Shown here: one piece after another, positions 47,468-55,307 of the stretch
Position numbering within the stretch: position 1 is the stretch's first letter
Layout of the letters: every line of letters starts with the position of its first letter
Source: Flavobacterium sp. KMS
GTDB lineage: Bacteria; Bacteroidota; Bacteroidia; Flavobacteriales; Flavobacteriaceae
Length of the DNA: 64,000 nucleotides
NCBI RefSeq assembly: GCF_000813005.1
Contig: NZ_JSYP01000001.1
Coordinates: forward strand, 372,001 to 436,000
Direction: 5' to 3'
The notes under the pieces: generated by a model
What the model was told of the DNA's origin: nothing
The model's input: the letters and a program-made list of their open reading frames with translations, nothing else
The model's database searches: none
Position numbers and translations under genes: made by a program

Positions 47468-47640
47468 GGAGCTCCCGATAGCTTCGGGACCCGCTTTCCG
47501 TTGCAAGCTTTTCTTAAAATCCCATTTTTCTATACGTTTACAAAGTTTCCGCTGGTCACTTTGTAAACCCAAGAAAAAATAAGGTCTTTTCTCAAAAAGG
47601 CTTTACACTACAATCGGGGCTAAAACTCCTATTTTCATTA
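47468..47640. repeat. Dispersed palindromic element upstream of the OMP gene
   Basis: CCCGA-tagct-TCGGG (47474-47488) forms a hairpin, followed by ccgctttccgttgcaa, then tttacaaag...ctttgtaaa (47539-47575). This is a typical flavobacterial intergenic sequence, 207 bp long here between two genes likely to be linked. Confidence 0.55.
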
Positions 47641-47657
47641 TATTATTTATTCCTAAC

Positions 47658-48695
47658 CTAAAACTCCGAAAGCTTCCTATCGGTCAAGAATTGATTATCT
47701 GTTAATGTTTTCAGGAAAGCGATAATTTGTTTTTTATCCATTTCCGAAAGTTCGATTCCTAATTTTCCATTTTGTCTCAGGATTGGGTCTAATGTTGCCG
47801 AAGCTTCAATTCCGCTGGCATAATGATTAAGAACCGCTTCTAACGTTCCAAAACGTCCGTCGTGCATATAAGGAGCCGAAACCTCAACATTTCGCAAACT
47901 TTGTACTTTAAACTTATAATAATCGCTTGCTAACTCAGTCACTTTGTAACGTCCCACATCATTTACTTTAGGATTTACCGCAAGACCATTGTTACGGAAT
48001 GAATCGTCCGTCATTAAATCGGTAGCGTGGCACGAAGCACATTTAGAATTAAACAAAGCATATCCTGCTAATTCATCGGCAGTAAGAGTTCCTCCAGATT
48101 CATTACGACGGTATTTATCAAAACGAGAATTAGATGATGTTGCCATTACCATAAATTGCGAAAGTGCTTTTAGCATATTCTCCGTAGTAATAGCTCCATC
48201 GGTAAAAGCTTGCCCAAACAAGGTTCGATACGTTTTATCGCCTCGCATCATTTCGAGAATAGCATTTAAATCGCCATTCATTTCGATATCGCTCGTTAAC
48301 GGAATTATGGGCTGTAAGTCCAGATGATTGGTTACGCCATCGTACATAAAAGTTCTCTGATAAGCCAAGTTCTGGATTGGTGGTGCATTTCGGGTTCCTA
48401 AAGCATCGCCAACACCATGACTTACAGTATGACCGTGGTGTGTAAAAGCGTTTTCCTGAATATGACAAAATCCACAGGAAACGATTCCATCAGAGGCCAA
48501 ACGCCCATCATAGAATAGTTTTTTGCCCAGTTCAAATCCTTTTTCTGTTGGCGGATTTGTGGTAATATCATAAACCAAAGCTGGAAAATTTGATGGCACC
48601 TTAAAGTCTAAAGGCACATTTATATATTCATCATCCTGATCACTACAACTATATAATAACGGAATCATAACCCAAAGAAAATATTTTATTCTCAT
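47658..48695 (-). CDS. Diheme cytochrome c peroxidase / MauG-MbnH-like lipoprotein
   Basis: 345 aa lipoprotein (lipobox LYSC, Cys about 17). Two c-type heme sites are visible: CGFCH at 74-78 and CASCH at 219-223. TRNAPPIQNLAYQRTFMYDG (101-120) and the C-terminal LRNVEVSAPYMHDGRFGTLEAVLNHYASG match the CCP/MauG family. It reduces peroxide or oxidises a protein partner. Its neighbour is an MbnP-family protein, which MbnH-type enzymes modify in methanotrophs. The start at 48695 gives the lipoprotein signal; the frame extends to 48722. Confidence 0.93.
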   Translation of the reverse strand: MRIKYFLWVMIPLLYSCSDQDDEYINVPLDFKVPSNFPALVYDITTNPPTEKGFELGKKLFYDGRLASDGIVSCGFCHIQENAFTHHGHTVSHGVGDALGTRNAPPIQNLAYQRTFMYDGVTNHLDLQPIIPLTSDIEMNGDLNAILEMMRGDKTYRTLFGQAFTDGAITTENMLKALSQFMVMATSSNSRFDKYRRNESGGTLTADELAGYALFNSKCASCHATDLMTDDSFRNNGLAVNPKVNDVGRYKVTELASDYYKFKVQSLRNVEVSAPYMHDGRFGTLEAVLNHYASGIEASATLDPILRQNGKLGIELSEMDKKQIIAFLKTLTDNQFLTDRKLSEF

Positions 48696-48739
48696 GGTTT
48701 CTAAATTTAAAAAGAAGCACAAAAGCTCGATTCTAGCCC

Positions 48740-48811
48740 CGATTGCCGCGATATCCTTTTTTATTTTTCTTTAAAATAAAAAAGATAAAGCAAAAAGCGG
48801 GACAAGAGTTC
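48740..48811. repeat. Dispersed palindromic element between MbnP and MauG-like genes
   Basis: atccttttttatttt/aaaataaaaaagat forms a hairpin with gcgatatcc before and gcaaaaagcgggac after it. It is similar in plan to the element at 12133-12210. Confidence 0.55.
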
Positions 48812-48848
48812 CTAATGAAAAACAACTTTTGTGCTCCTAGAAATGAAA

Positions 48849-49652
48849 TTAATCGTTGTGTACGTGATCTACTCTAAACATTGTTGCTACATTGGCAGTA
48901 ATTAAAGGCAAAGCAGCTCCCCCCATAATCATAGCGCCTGTTCCGCCCATGTTGTAATCTGAAAGTTTGATTTTATTAGGTCCGTCAAGAATTTTAGACA
49001 AATCGGCTATAATATGTACATCTGGCGAAATGTTAGTTCTTACCAAGGCTTTGGTTGGGAAATCCAGTGTTACTTCGGTATAGTTATAATCGGTTCCTGT
49101 TTGTCCTGTATGGATCATAAAAGGAAGTGCAGTTGTAACGGTTTCTGAAGTGAAATTACCTTCGAAAGCAAGGAATTTATATCCTGCAGTCCAGTTCCAT
49201 AACATTTTGGCAGCTTGAGCTTGTGCCAGGAAATCTCCTTGTCCTGATGCTCCCAATTGCCATTGTTCTTTATCTACTCCTATTCCAAATTTTACTTTTA
49301 TGTAATCTCCCGCAGGAACATCTGATAAGACAAATTTGTAACCAGCCGCGCTTGCTTCGTCAGCAATAAAATAGCTTTTTGCTTTTGGGTATGTGAATGT
49401 TGTTCCGTCAGTTTTTGTTAAAACAATATTACTTACGATGTATTTTACCGTTGTAATTTTTAAAACTTCCTTATTTGTAGTTGTGTTTGGCTGAGTTTCA
49501 AGAATTAAATCGTTTGATCCAAAAGAGTTGTCAAATTTTAATCCGATTTTTCCAGTTCCAGAAACTGATTCATTATTATCATCACTTGAACATGCTGAAA
49601 TAGTAGCTGTTATAGCCAAAATAGCTATTACTTTATATAATATTTTTTTCAT
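48849..49652 (-). CDS. MbnP-family lipoprotein
   Basis: 267 aa lipoprotein (lipobox ISAC, Cys21). The family block KFGIGVDKEQWQLG (121-134) followed by KMLWNWTAGYKFLAFEGNF (149-167) matches MbnP-like proteins. The C-terminal region has ISPDVHIIADLSKIL, a Met-rich MGGTGAMIMGG and ends FRVDHVHND, offering His and Met copper ligands. In methanotrophs MbnP is modified by MbnH (Trp to kynurenine) and then binds copper. The MauG-like gene follows directly, which fits that pairing. Confidence 0.88.
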   Translation of the reverse strand: MKKILYKVIAILAITATISACSSDDNNESVSGTGKIGLKFDNSFGSNDLILETQPNTTTNKEVLKITTVKYIVSNIVLTKTDGTTFTYPKAKSYFIADEASAAGYKFVLSDVPAGDYIKVKFGIGVDKEQWQLGASGQGDFLAQAQAAKMLWNWTAGYKFLAFEGNFTSETVTTALPFMIHTGQTGTDYNYTEVTLDFPTKALVRTNISPDVHIIADLSKILDGPNKIKLSDYNMGGTGAMIMGGAALPLITANVATMFRVDHVHND

Positions 49653-49762
49653 TTTTGAGTTGTATATCTTTAATAAGTCTTTAAAATAGTATGTGCATAG
49701 GCTTACTTCAAATGATAATAATCAAATGAAATAGCAGGACACAAAAGTGTTTTAATTAAAAT

Positions 49763-50140
49763 TTAAGAAATACGTGCTGGTGGATGAAAAAACAAATCCG
49801 CATTAAGATGCGAATACAAATTAGCGTAAGCCGCATTAATTTGTGATTTAGTATTATTTGGATAAAATTGTAGGGTAAACAATTTAGTTGATTCAAACAT
49901 TAAATCGACTTTATCCAGAAGAGTATTTTTTTTATCAGATGAAGATGGCTTTTCGGCATCGGCTGCTTTTGCTAATTCTTTCATCAAGTGACACTTTCCG
50001 TTACACTGCATAACAGGTTGTGCCTTGTTCTCGCAAAGTACGGTCGAAATGTAATCATAATTGACAATATATTCTATAACCGGGAATACAGGTTTTAGAA
50101 AAATAGCTAGAATCAATATGAAGACCATTTTTTTCACCAT
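49763..50140 (-). CDS. Small Cys-rich membrane-anchored or exported protein (CNGKCH)
   Basis: 125 aa with an N-terminal hydrophobic segment (about residues 3-20). Cys36 (VLCENK), Cys46 and Cys50/His51 (MQCNGKCHL) form a likely metal or redox site; the C-terminus has FFHPPARIS. It is the first gene of the MbnP/MauG series, read toward 49652 after a 110-bp gap. I do not know a named family with a proven function. Copper or heme handling is inferred from context. Confidence 0.65.
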   Translation of the reverse strand: MVKKMVFILILAIFLKPVFPVIEYIVNYDYISTVLCENKAQPVMQCNGKCHLMKELAKAADAEKPSSSDKKNTLLDKVDLMFESTKLFTLQFYPNNTKSQINAAYANLYSHLNADLFFHPPARIS

Positions 50141-50261
50141 GCGAATTTAAGAAACAAATTTTATTTTATCATCTGTTAAATAAATTATAATTAAAAAAAA
50201 TCAATTAAACCTATTGATTTCATCAATGTCTAACGACTATAACCTTTAAAACAAACAAATC

Positions 50262-50699
50262 ATGAAAAAATTATTTATCACTGCTTTATTGTTCGTTGGA
50301 ATGGTAAGCTTTGCTCAAGATGCTACAACAACGACTCCTAAGCAACAAAAAGAAAGATTGACTCCTGAACAACGAAATGAAAAACATTTAAAGAAACTGA
50401 CTACCGAATTAAATCTAGATGCCAACCAACAAGCTCAAGTTGGAAAATTACTTGCCGAGAAAAGTGCCAAATCACAAAAATACATGGAAACTCGAAAAGC
50501 TAGAAAAGACAGCAATGCAAAACCAACTGCCGAAGAAAAAGCTGCTCTTAAAAAAGAAATGATGGATGAGAAAACAGCAACAGAAACTCAAATGAAATCT
50601 ATCTTAAATGCCGACCAATACAAAAAATGGACTGCAATGAGAGAAGAAAATAAAGAGAAGATGAAAGAAAAAATGAAAGACAGAGCAAACAAACAATAA
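50262..50699 (+). CDS. Periplasmic Spy/CpxP-like helical protein
   Basis: 145 aa. Signal peptide ending near residue 18 (GMVSFAQ). The mature protein is almost fully helical and charged, with two repeats similar to LTxxQ motifs: RLTPEQRNEKHLKKLTTELNLDANQQAQVGKLL (about 32-65) and ILNADQYKKWTAMREENKEKM (about 116-135). Spy/CpxP family members act as chaperones or stress sensors in the envelope, and in enterobacteria respond to metals such as copper. The gene is divergent from the MbnP locus, which suggests shared regulation; this is inferred. Confidence 0.75.
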   Translation: MKKLFITALLFVGMVSFAQDATTTTPKQQKERLTPEQRNEKHLKKLTTELNLDANQQAQVGKLLAEKSAKSQKYMETRKARKDSNAKPTAEEKAALKKEMMDEKTATETQMKSILNADQYKKWTAMREENKEKMKEKMKDRANKQ

Positions 50700-50712
50700 T
50701 CCAGAATTCACA

Positions 50713-50747
50713 AAAAAAAACTTCCAGCGTAAACTGGAAGTTTTTTT
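50713..50747 (+). terminator. Terminator after the Spy-like gene
   Basis: CTTCCAG (50721-50727) pairs with CTGGAAG (50734-50740), extended by A-run/T-run pairing on both sides. Confidence 0.9.
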
Positions 50748-50870
50748 GTTTTTACCATTAAGAGATTAAGAAAATTAAGCTTTAGTATATTCAGGATTTA
50801 AAAACCTTACAGGATTGCAACCTTTGAATTCCCTTAATGAAACTTAATTTCTTAATGGTGAAAAAAATAT

Positions 50871-52157
50871 TTAAAAAGTTTTAGAAACTTTATCAATCGC
50901 CTGAATTGTAAAGTCTAAATCTTCGTATGTTAATGCATCTGTAATAAACCATGTTTCGTATGCCGAAGGTGCAATGTAAACTCCTTCATTTAACAATCCG
51001 TGGAAGAATTTCTTAAATGTTTCGTTATCCCCATTGGCAGCACTTTTAAAATCAGTAACTGGCGCAGCATCAAAATGTACCGAAATCATCGATCCTACTC
51101 TATTTATTGTAAAAACTACATTATTAGCTTTAAGAACTCTGTCAATTCCAGCTTCTAGATAAGCTGTTTTCTCGTCTAAACGAGTAAAAATAGCACGATC
51201 ATTATCTAACGCTTGCAACATTGCTAATCCTGCTGCCATTGCCAGCGGATTACCCGATAATGTTCCTGCTTGATAAACTGGTCCTATTGGCGCCAGATAA
51301 TTCATAATTTCCTCACGAGCAGCAAATGCTCCTACTGGCAAACCACCACCTATTACTTTACCAAATGTTACGATATCGGCCTTAATATTAAATAATTCCT
51401 GAACACCTCCACGAGCAAGTCTAAAACCGGTCATAACCTCATCAAAGATTAATAATATTCCGTTTTCTGTACATAATTCACGTAAACCTTCTAAGAAGCC
51501 TTTATTTGGCGGAATACAACCCATATTTCCTGCAACAGGTTCTATGATAATGGCAGCGATTTCGTTTTTGTTAGCGTTAATTAATGTCGCTACATTTTCT
51601 AAATCATTGTATTTTGCCAGCAAAGTGTCTTTAGCCGTTCCCTCTGTAACTCCTGGACTATTTGGACTTCCGAAAGTAACAGCCCCACTTCCAGCCTGAA
51701 TCAGGAATGAATCTGAATGTCCGTGGTAACAACCTGCAAATTTTATAATTTTATCTCTCTTTGTAAATCCTCTTGCCAAACGTATTGCGCTCATACAAGC
51801 CTCTGTTCCAGAATTTACAAAACGAATTTTATCAATATTTGGAACCATCGAAACTGCCAAAGCTGCAATTTGTGTTTCCAACTCTGTTGGCATCCCAAAA
51901 GATGTTCCTAATTTAGCTTTCTCAATTACTGCATCAACAACTGGAGCATATGCATGACCTAAAACCATTGGTCCCCATGAATTGATGTAATCTATCAATT
52001 TGTTTCCGTCTTCATCATATAAATAAGCTCCTTTGGCGCTTTTTACAAAAATTGGAGTTCCTCCTACTGCTTTAAATGCTCTTACAGGCGAATTTACACC
52101 ACCCGGAATTACTTTTTCTGCTTCAGCAAAAAGCTGACTGCTTCTTTGATATATCAT
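50871..52157 (-). CDS. hemL: Glutamate-1-semialdehyde 2,1-aminomutase
   Basis: 428 aa PLP enzyme that makes 5-aminolevulinate in the C5 heme pathway. The N-terminal [34 protein letters not shown] is diagnostic, followed by [20 protein letters not shown], the PLP lysine in [16 protein letters not shown] and [18 protein letters not shown]. Glutamyl-tRNA reductase (hemA) is not in the window. The gene stands alone. Confidence 0.98.
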   Translation of the reverse strand: MIYQRSSQLFAEAEKVIPGGVNSPVRAFKAVGGTPIFVKSAKGAYLYDEDGNKLIDYINSWGPMVLGHAYAPVVDAVIEKAKLGTSFGMPTELETQIAALAVSMVPNIDKIRFVNSGTEACMSAIRLARGFTKRDKIIKFAGCYHGHSDSFLIQAGSGAVTFGSPNSPGVTEGTAKDTLLAKYNDLENVATLINANKNEIAAIIIEPVAGNMGCIPPNKGFLEGLRELCTENGILLIFDEVMTGFRLARGGVQELFNIKADIVTFGKVIGGGLPVGAFAAREEIMNYLAPIGPVYQAGTLSGNPLAMAAGLAMLQALDNDRAIFTRLDEKTAYLEAGIDRVLKANNVVFTINRVGSMISVHFDAAPVTDFKSAANGDNETFKKFFHGLLNEGVYIAPSAYETWFITDALTYEDLDFTIQAIDKVSKTF

Positions 52158-52167
52158 TATTAACTTT

Positions 52168-52191
52168 AGATTTTAGAGTTCTGATTTTAGA
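52168..52191. repeat. TCTAAAATC repeat upstream of hemL
   Basis: On the minus strand TCTAAAATC, five bases, TCTAAAATC-like, 14-nt period. Same layout as at 9916-9937 and 39078-39100. Confidence 0.5.
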
Positions 52192-52275
52192 TTTACACAA
52201 TAAATTTAAATCTAAAAATCAATTATAAGCTCATTAAAAATATTTTTATGTATCTGGTTTCTTTAGAATTAAATC

Positions 52276-53172
52276 TTACTTCACAATTAACTTCTGTCCG
52301 ATAGAAAGGGTGTTATCTACAAGATTATTTTTTTGCTTTAAATCATCAACAAGTACGTTGAATTTTTTAGAAATAGAATATAATGTATCTCCTTTCTGCA
52401 CTTCGTACAAGGAAAGATTACCCGAATTATTATTATTTTGTGTATTAGGTTTTGTAGCAATAACGGTTGTAGTTTTCTCTACTACTACATAGTCTTTGCC
52501 CATAGCTATATTATCGTATTGGTGTAATTCGTAACGCTCAATATAACTAATTAATTTTTCTGGATATCTAGGATCAGTTGCGTAACCTGCTGCTCTTAAT
52601 CCTTTTGCCCATGCTTTATAATCTCCTTTTTCGTAAGTAAATAAGGTCGCATATCGGCTTTTTCCTGTCAGGAATAAAGCATGATCGCGAAACGATTCTG
52701 ATGGATCTTTGTATTTTCTAAAACATTCCTGAGCCGAATCATCATCATGACGAACACTTTCTCCAACCCAGTCTTTATGGCATTTTATACCAAAATGGTT
52801 ATTAGATGAAAGGGCTAAATCTCCTTTTCCTGCACCCGATTCTAAAATCCCTTGTGCCAGAATAATACTTGCAGGAATTCCGTAATTTTTCATATTACCC
52901 ATCGCAATATCTTTGTATTGAGCAATGTAATCACTTATAGAAGTATTGGTAACAACTGTTTTTGAAGTCGACTCGATAACTTCAGTCGTAGTATTAGATG
53001 TAGTTTTTTTAGTATCTGTCTTGGTATAAACCGGTTTTTTCTTAGTTTGGATCGCTACTCTTTGTTTTTGTTGGGTAGTAGCAGCCTTTTTGGTTGTTGC
53101 AATAGCAGGTTTGCTTGCGTTACAACCTATTAGTGTTATCGTTATTAATAGTACGAGTGTTTTTTTAAACAT
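52276..53172 (-). CDS. Glucosaminidase (FlgJ-type) lipoprotein with LysM domain
   Basis: 298 aa. Lipobox LIGC (Cys about 17), a Lys/Thr-rich linker (about 20-75), then a mannosyl-glycoprotein endo-beta-N-acetylglucosaminidase domain (about 85-225) with the catalytic Glu in AQGILESGAGKGDLALSSNNHFGIKC and YATDPRYPEKLISYIERY. A C-terminal LysM motif, YEVQKGDTLYSISKKFNVLVDDLKQKNNL, binds peptidoglycan. It should trim cell wall glycan strands. It overlaps the end of the upstream gene by 8 bp, so they are translationally linked. Confidence 0.92.
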   Translation of the reverse strand: MFKKTLVLLITITLIGCNASKPAIATTKKAATTQQKQRVAIQTKKKPVYTKTDTKKTTSNTTTEVIESTSKTVVTNTSISDYIAQYKDIAMGNMKNYGIPASIILAQGILESGAGKGDLALSSNNHFGIKCHKDWVGESVRHDDDSAQECFRKYKDPSESFRDHALFLTGKSRYATLFTYEKGDYKAWAKGLRAAGYATDPRYPEKLISYIERYELHQYDNIAMGKDYVVVEKTTTVIATKPNTQNNNNSGNLSLYEVQKGDTLYSISKKFNVLVDDLKQKNNLVDNTLSIGQKLIVK

Positions 53173-54061
53173 TGCTTTTAATTATTGGTAAATTTTTATT
53201 CATCAGCTTCATATTCATTCCTTGTATTCCTTGTAATCCGCCAGTATGAATCAGCAGGATTTTTGAGTTTTCGGGGAAATAATTTTTCCTAATTAAATCT
53301 ATAACGCCAAAAACCATCTTTCCTGTATAAATTGGATCCAAAGGGATTTGATTTTCATCAAAAAACTGATTAATAAAGGCAATAAGCTCTAAATTTACTT
53401 TACCATAACCGCCAAAATGGTAGTCTGTAATCAATTCCCAATTTTGATTCTTTGCAAAAATACGAATTTCATCTTTTAAAAAATCCCCTTTTAACGCTGG
53501 AAACCCTAAAACTTTTTGATTTGGTAACGCACTATTGCTAATTCCCGAAATTGTTCCTCCCGTTCCTACTGCACAACATACATAATTAAACTCTTCATCT
53601 TCGGGCGTTAAAATCTCCTCACAACCCCGAACTGCCAGCTCATTTGTTCCCCCTTCGGGCACTAGGTAAAAATCTCCAAATTTTGCTTTTAGATTATCTA
53701 AAAAGCTTATTTCGCTTTTAAGACGATAATCTTCTCGCGAAACAAACTCAAATTGCATTCCGTTTTCCTGAGCAAATTTTAAAGTTGGATTCCCTTCAAT
53801 TTTATCGATAAGTTCATCTCCACGGATAATCCCGATGGTTTTAAATCCGCTTTCTTTTCCTGCATAAGCCACAGCAGCAATATGATTAGAAAATGCTCCG
53901 CCAAATGTGAGCAACGTTTCTTGGTTTTCGGCTTTCGCCTGAAGTAAATTATATTTGAGTTTTCGGTACTTATTTCCAGAAATAAAAGGATGAATCAAAT
54001 CTTCTCTTTTAATTGTAAGTGAAATATTGTTCGGGAAAACGGTATGGATTTTTTGATTCAA
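53165..54061 (-). CDS. 1-aminocyclopropane-1-carboxylate deaminase / D-cysteine desulfhydrase-like
   Basis: 298 aa fold-type II PLP enzyme. The lysine is in PFISGNKYRKLKYNLLQAKA (about residues 26-45), the serine-rich loop in LLTFGGAFSNHIAAVAYAGKESGFKTIGIIRGDE, and the glycine-rich loop in CCAVGTGGTISGISN. Without the distinguishing residues aligned, ACC deaminase and D-cysteine desulfhydrase cannot be told apart. It overlaps the glucosaminidase start by 8 bp and lies 9 bp downstream of a small HExxH protein. Confidence 0.88.
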   Translation of the reverse strand: MNQKIHTVFPNNISLTIKREDLIHPFISGNKYRKLKYNLLQAKAENQETLLTFGGAFSNHIAAVAYAGKESGFKTIGIIRGDELIDKIEGNPTLKFAQENGMQFEFVSREDYRLKSEISFLDNLKAKFGDFYLVPEGGTNELAVRGCEEILTPEDEEFNYVCCAVGTGGTISGISNSALPNQKVLGFPALKGDFLKDEIRIFAKNQNWELITDYHFGGYGKVNLELIAFINQFFDENQIPLDPIYTGKMVFGVIDLIRKNYFPENSKILLIHTGGLQGIQGMNMKLMNKNLPIIKSNV

Positions 54062-54070
54062 AATCTAATT

Positions 54071-54406
54071 TTATTTTTGATTTAAATACTGCACAAACCG
54101 AAAAAAAGGTCTGCTCTTTAAATAGTTCATATTAGCCTCATTTTTATAAGCTTCTCTCTCAAAACTTATATTCTGATATGCCAAACTTGCATTTTTATAT
54201 TGAAATAAACGCACCACATATTCTATTAAATACCAAATAAAAAATGGCAATATCAATAACTCTAATTGTTGGCGTAAATGTATTTTTTCATGATTAACAA
54301 AAACCTGATTGTTTTTGTCCGAAGGGTATTTTACCAATACAAACGGAAATACAGCCATTCCTCGATATCCTTTCGGAATTAAATATTTAGCAATAATCAA
54401 AAACAT
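54071..54406 (-). CDS. Small HExxH membrane-associated protein
   Basis: 111 aa. One TM-like segment near residues 52-67 (LLILPFFIWYLIEYVVRLF) follows VNHEKIHLRQQLEL, whose His-Glu-x-x-His pattern resembles zincin metallopeptidases. A later FEREAY Glu could be the third ligand. The protein is small for a peptidase. Function unknown; a structural Zn site is an alternative. It is probably in one operon with the next two genes. Confidence 0.6.
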   Translation of the reverse strand: MFLIIAKYLIPKGYRGMAVFPFVLVKYPSDKNNQVFVNHEKIHLRQQLELLILPFFIWYLIEYVVRLFQYKNASLAYQNISFEREAYKNEANMNYLKSRPFFRFVQYLNQK

Positions 54407-54522
54407 TCGCTGTAAAATTTATAAATTTGTAGTAGTAAATTACTTCTATACAAAGAAAATCATAATCAATTGAATTTACTTAAAATTAAACATAAAAATA
54501 GCATTTTGCCAAATTCAGAATT

Positions 54523-54699
54523 ATGAATGAACAAAATAAGGAAAATAAATTAATTGAGGGCGAAGATTTTTATTATACCCCCGAAGGATATAAATGTTTT
54601 ACAGAAAAACATCATTTAAAAAGAGGGTATTGTTGCAAAAGTGGTTGTCGCCATTGCCCTTATGGATATGATAAAAAAACAGGAGAAATTAGGAAATAG
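54523..54699 (+). CDS. DUF5522-like small Cys-rich protein
   Basis: 58 aa. The reading frame from ATG 54523 to TAG 54697-54699 encodes FTEKHHLKRGYCCKSGCRHCPYG. The C-C-x3-C-x2-C arrangement (Cys37, Cys38, Cys42 and Cys45) with adjacent His suggests a zinc or Fe-S site. It matches DUF5522 from memory. Too short for the usual ORF cut-off, but the motif conservation makes it real. Confidence 0.82.
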   Translation: MNEQNKENKLIEGEDFYYTPEGYKCFTEKHHLKRGYCCKSGCRHCPYGYDKKTGEIRK

Positions 54700-55307
54700 A
54701 TTATTAGACTTCTTAGACTTTTGGTTTTTTGGATTATTCGACTGCTCCAAAACCTGAAAACCCTAAGAAATCTTAAATTCCTTTGAAACAAATTATATAA
54801 TCTTTAAATTTCCAAATCTTTAAAATACGATAATTAGAAAATGTATCAATTTGAAGATTAAAAAATTCTACTTCAATGGATTTTTCAATCTTTAAATACT
54901 TAAATCTTTAAATACGAAATATGGATATCTGCTCTCAAAAATATAGGATTACTATCCACAAATCCTATCATAGGTCGGATATTCGGTATCCCTAGTTGTT
55001 AATTAGAAAATGTGCCAATTTGAAAATGAGATAATTATTTCAAATCGAATTTGCATTGATAGGTATTTCGCTCCTATGGAGCTTTTACCAACTGATCGTA
55101 TTGTTTTCTATAAATATTACGCCTTTACAAGGCTGAAAAAATAAATTCGTTGGAATTATATTATTTTTATAGAAATAGAATTTATCGATTAGTATTTGGA
55201 CCCCAGCGGGTCAACAATAATCTAAAAAACAAAAAATTAACCTGTTGTTAATCTAGCTAAAACACCTTAGCAACTTAGAATCTTAGCAACTAAGCAACTT
55301 TGAAAAA
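54700..55307. other. Gene-free region upstream of hutU with degenerate repeats
   Basis: About 600 bp. It holds aaatctttaaatacg-type phrases (54790-54920), ctatcataggtcggatattcgg (54967-54990), three short hairpins (55070-55212) and a gcaacttag/gcaactttg run (55263-55305) just before hutU. No reading frame is supported. Confidence 0.6.
55070..55212. repeat. Dispersed element with three 5-bp hairpins
   Basis: GCTCC-TAT-GGAGC (55070-55082), GCCTT-TAC-AAGGC (55121-55133) and GACCC-CAGC-GGGTC (55199-55212) follow each other within 143 bp. The spacers are A/T-rich, with tctataaatatt near 55108. This is a common flavobacterial intergenic pattern. Confidence 0.65.

Noticed and set aside
47658..48695. 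Methanobactin operon
   Set aside because: No methanobactin precursor peptide or MbnB/MbnC-like gene was seen near the MbnP/MauG pair.
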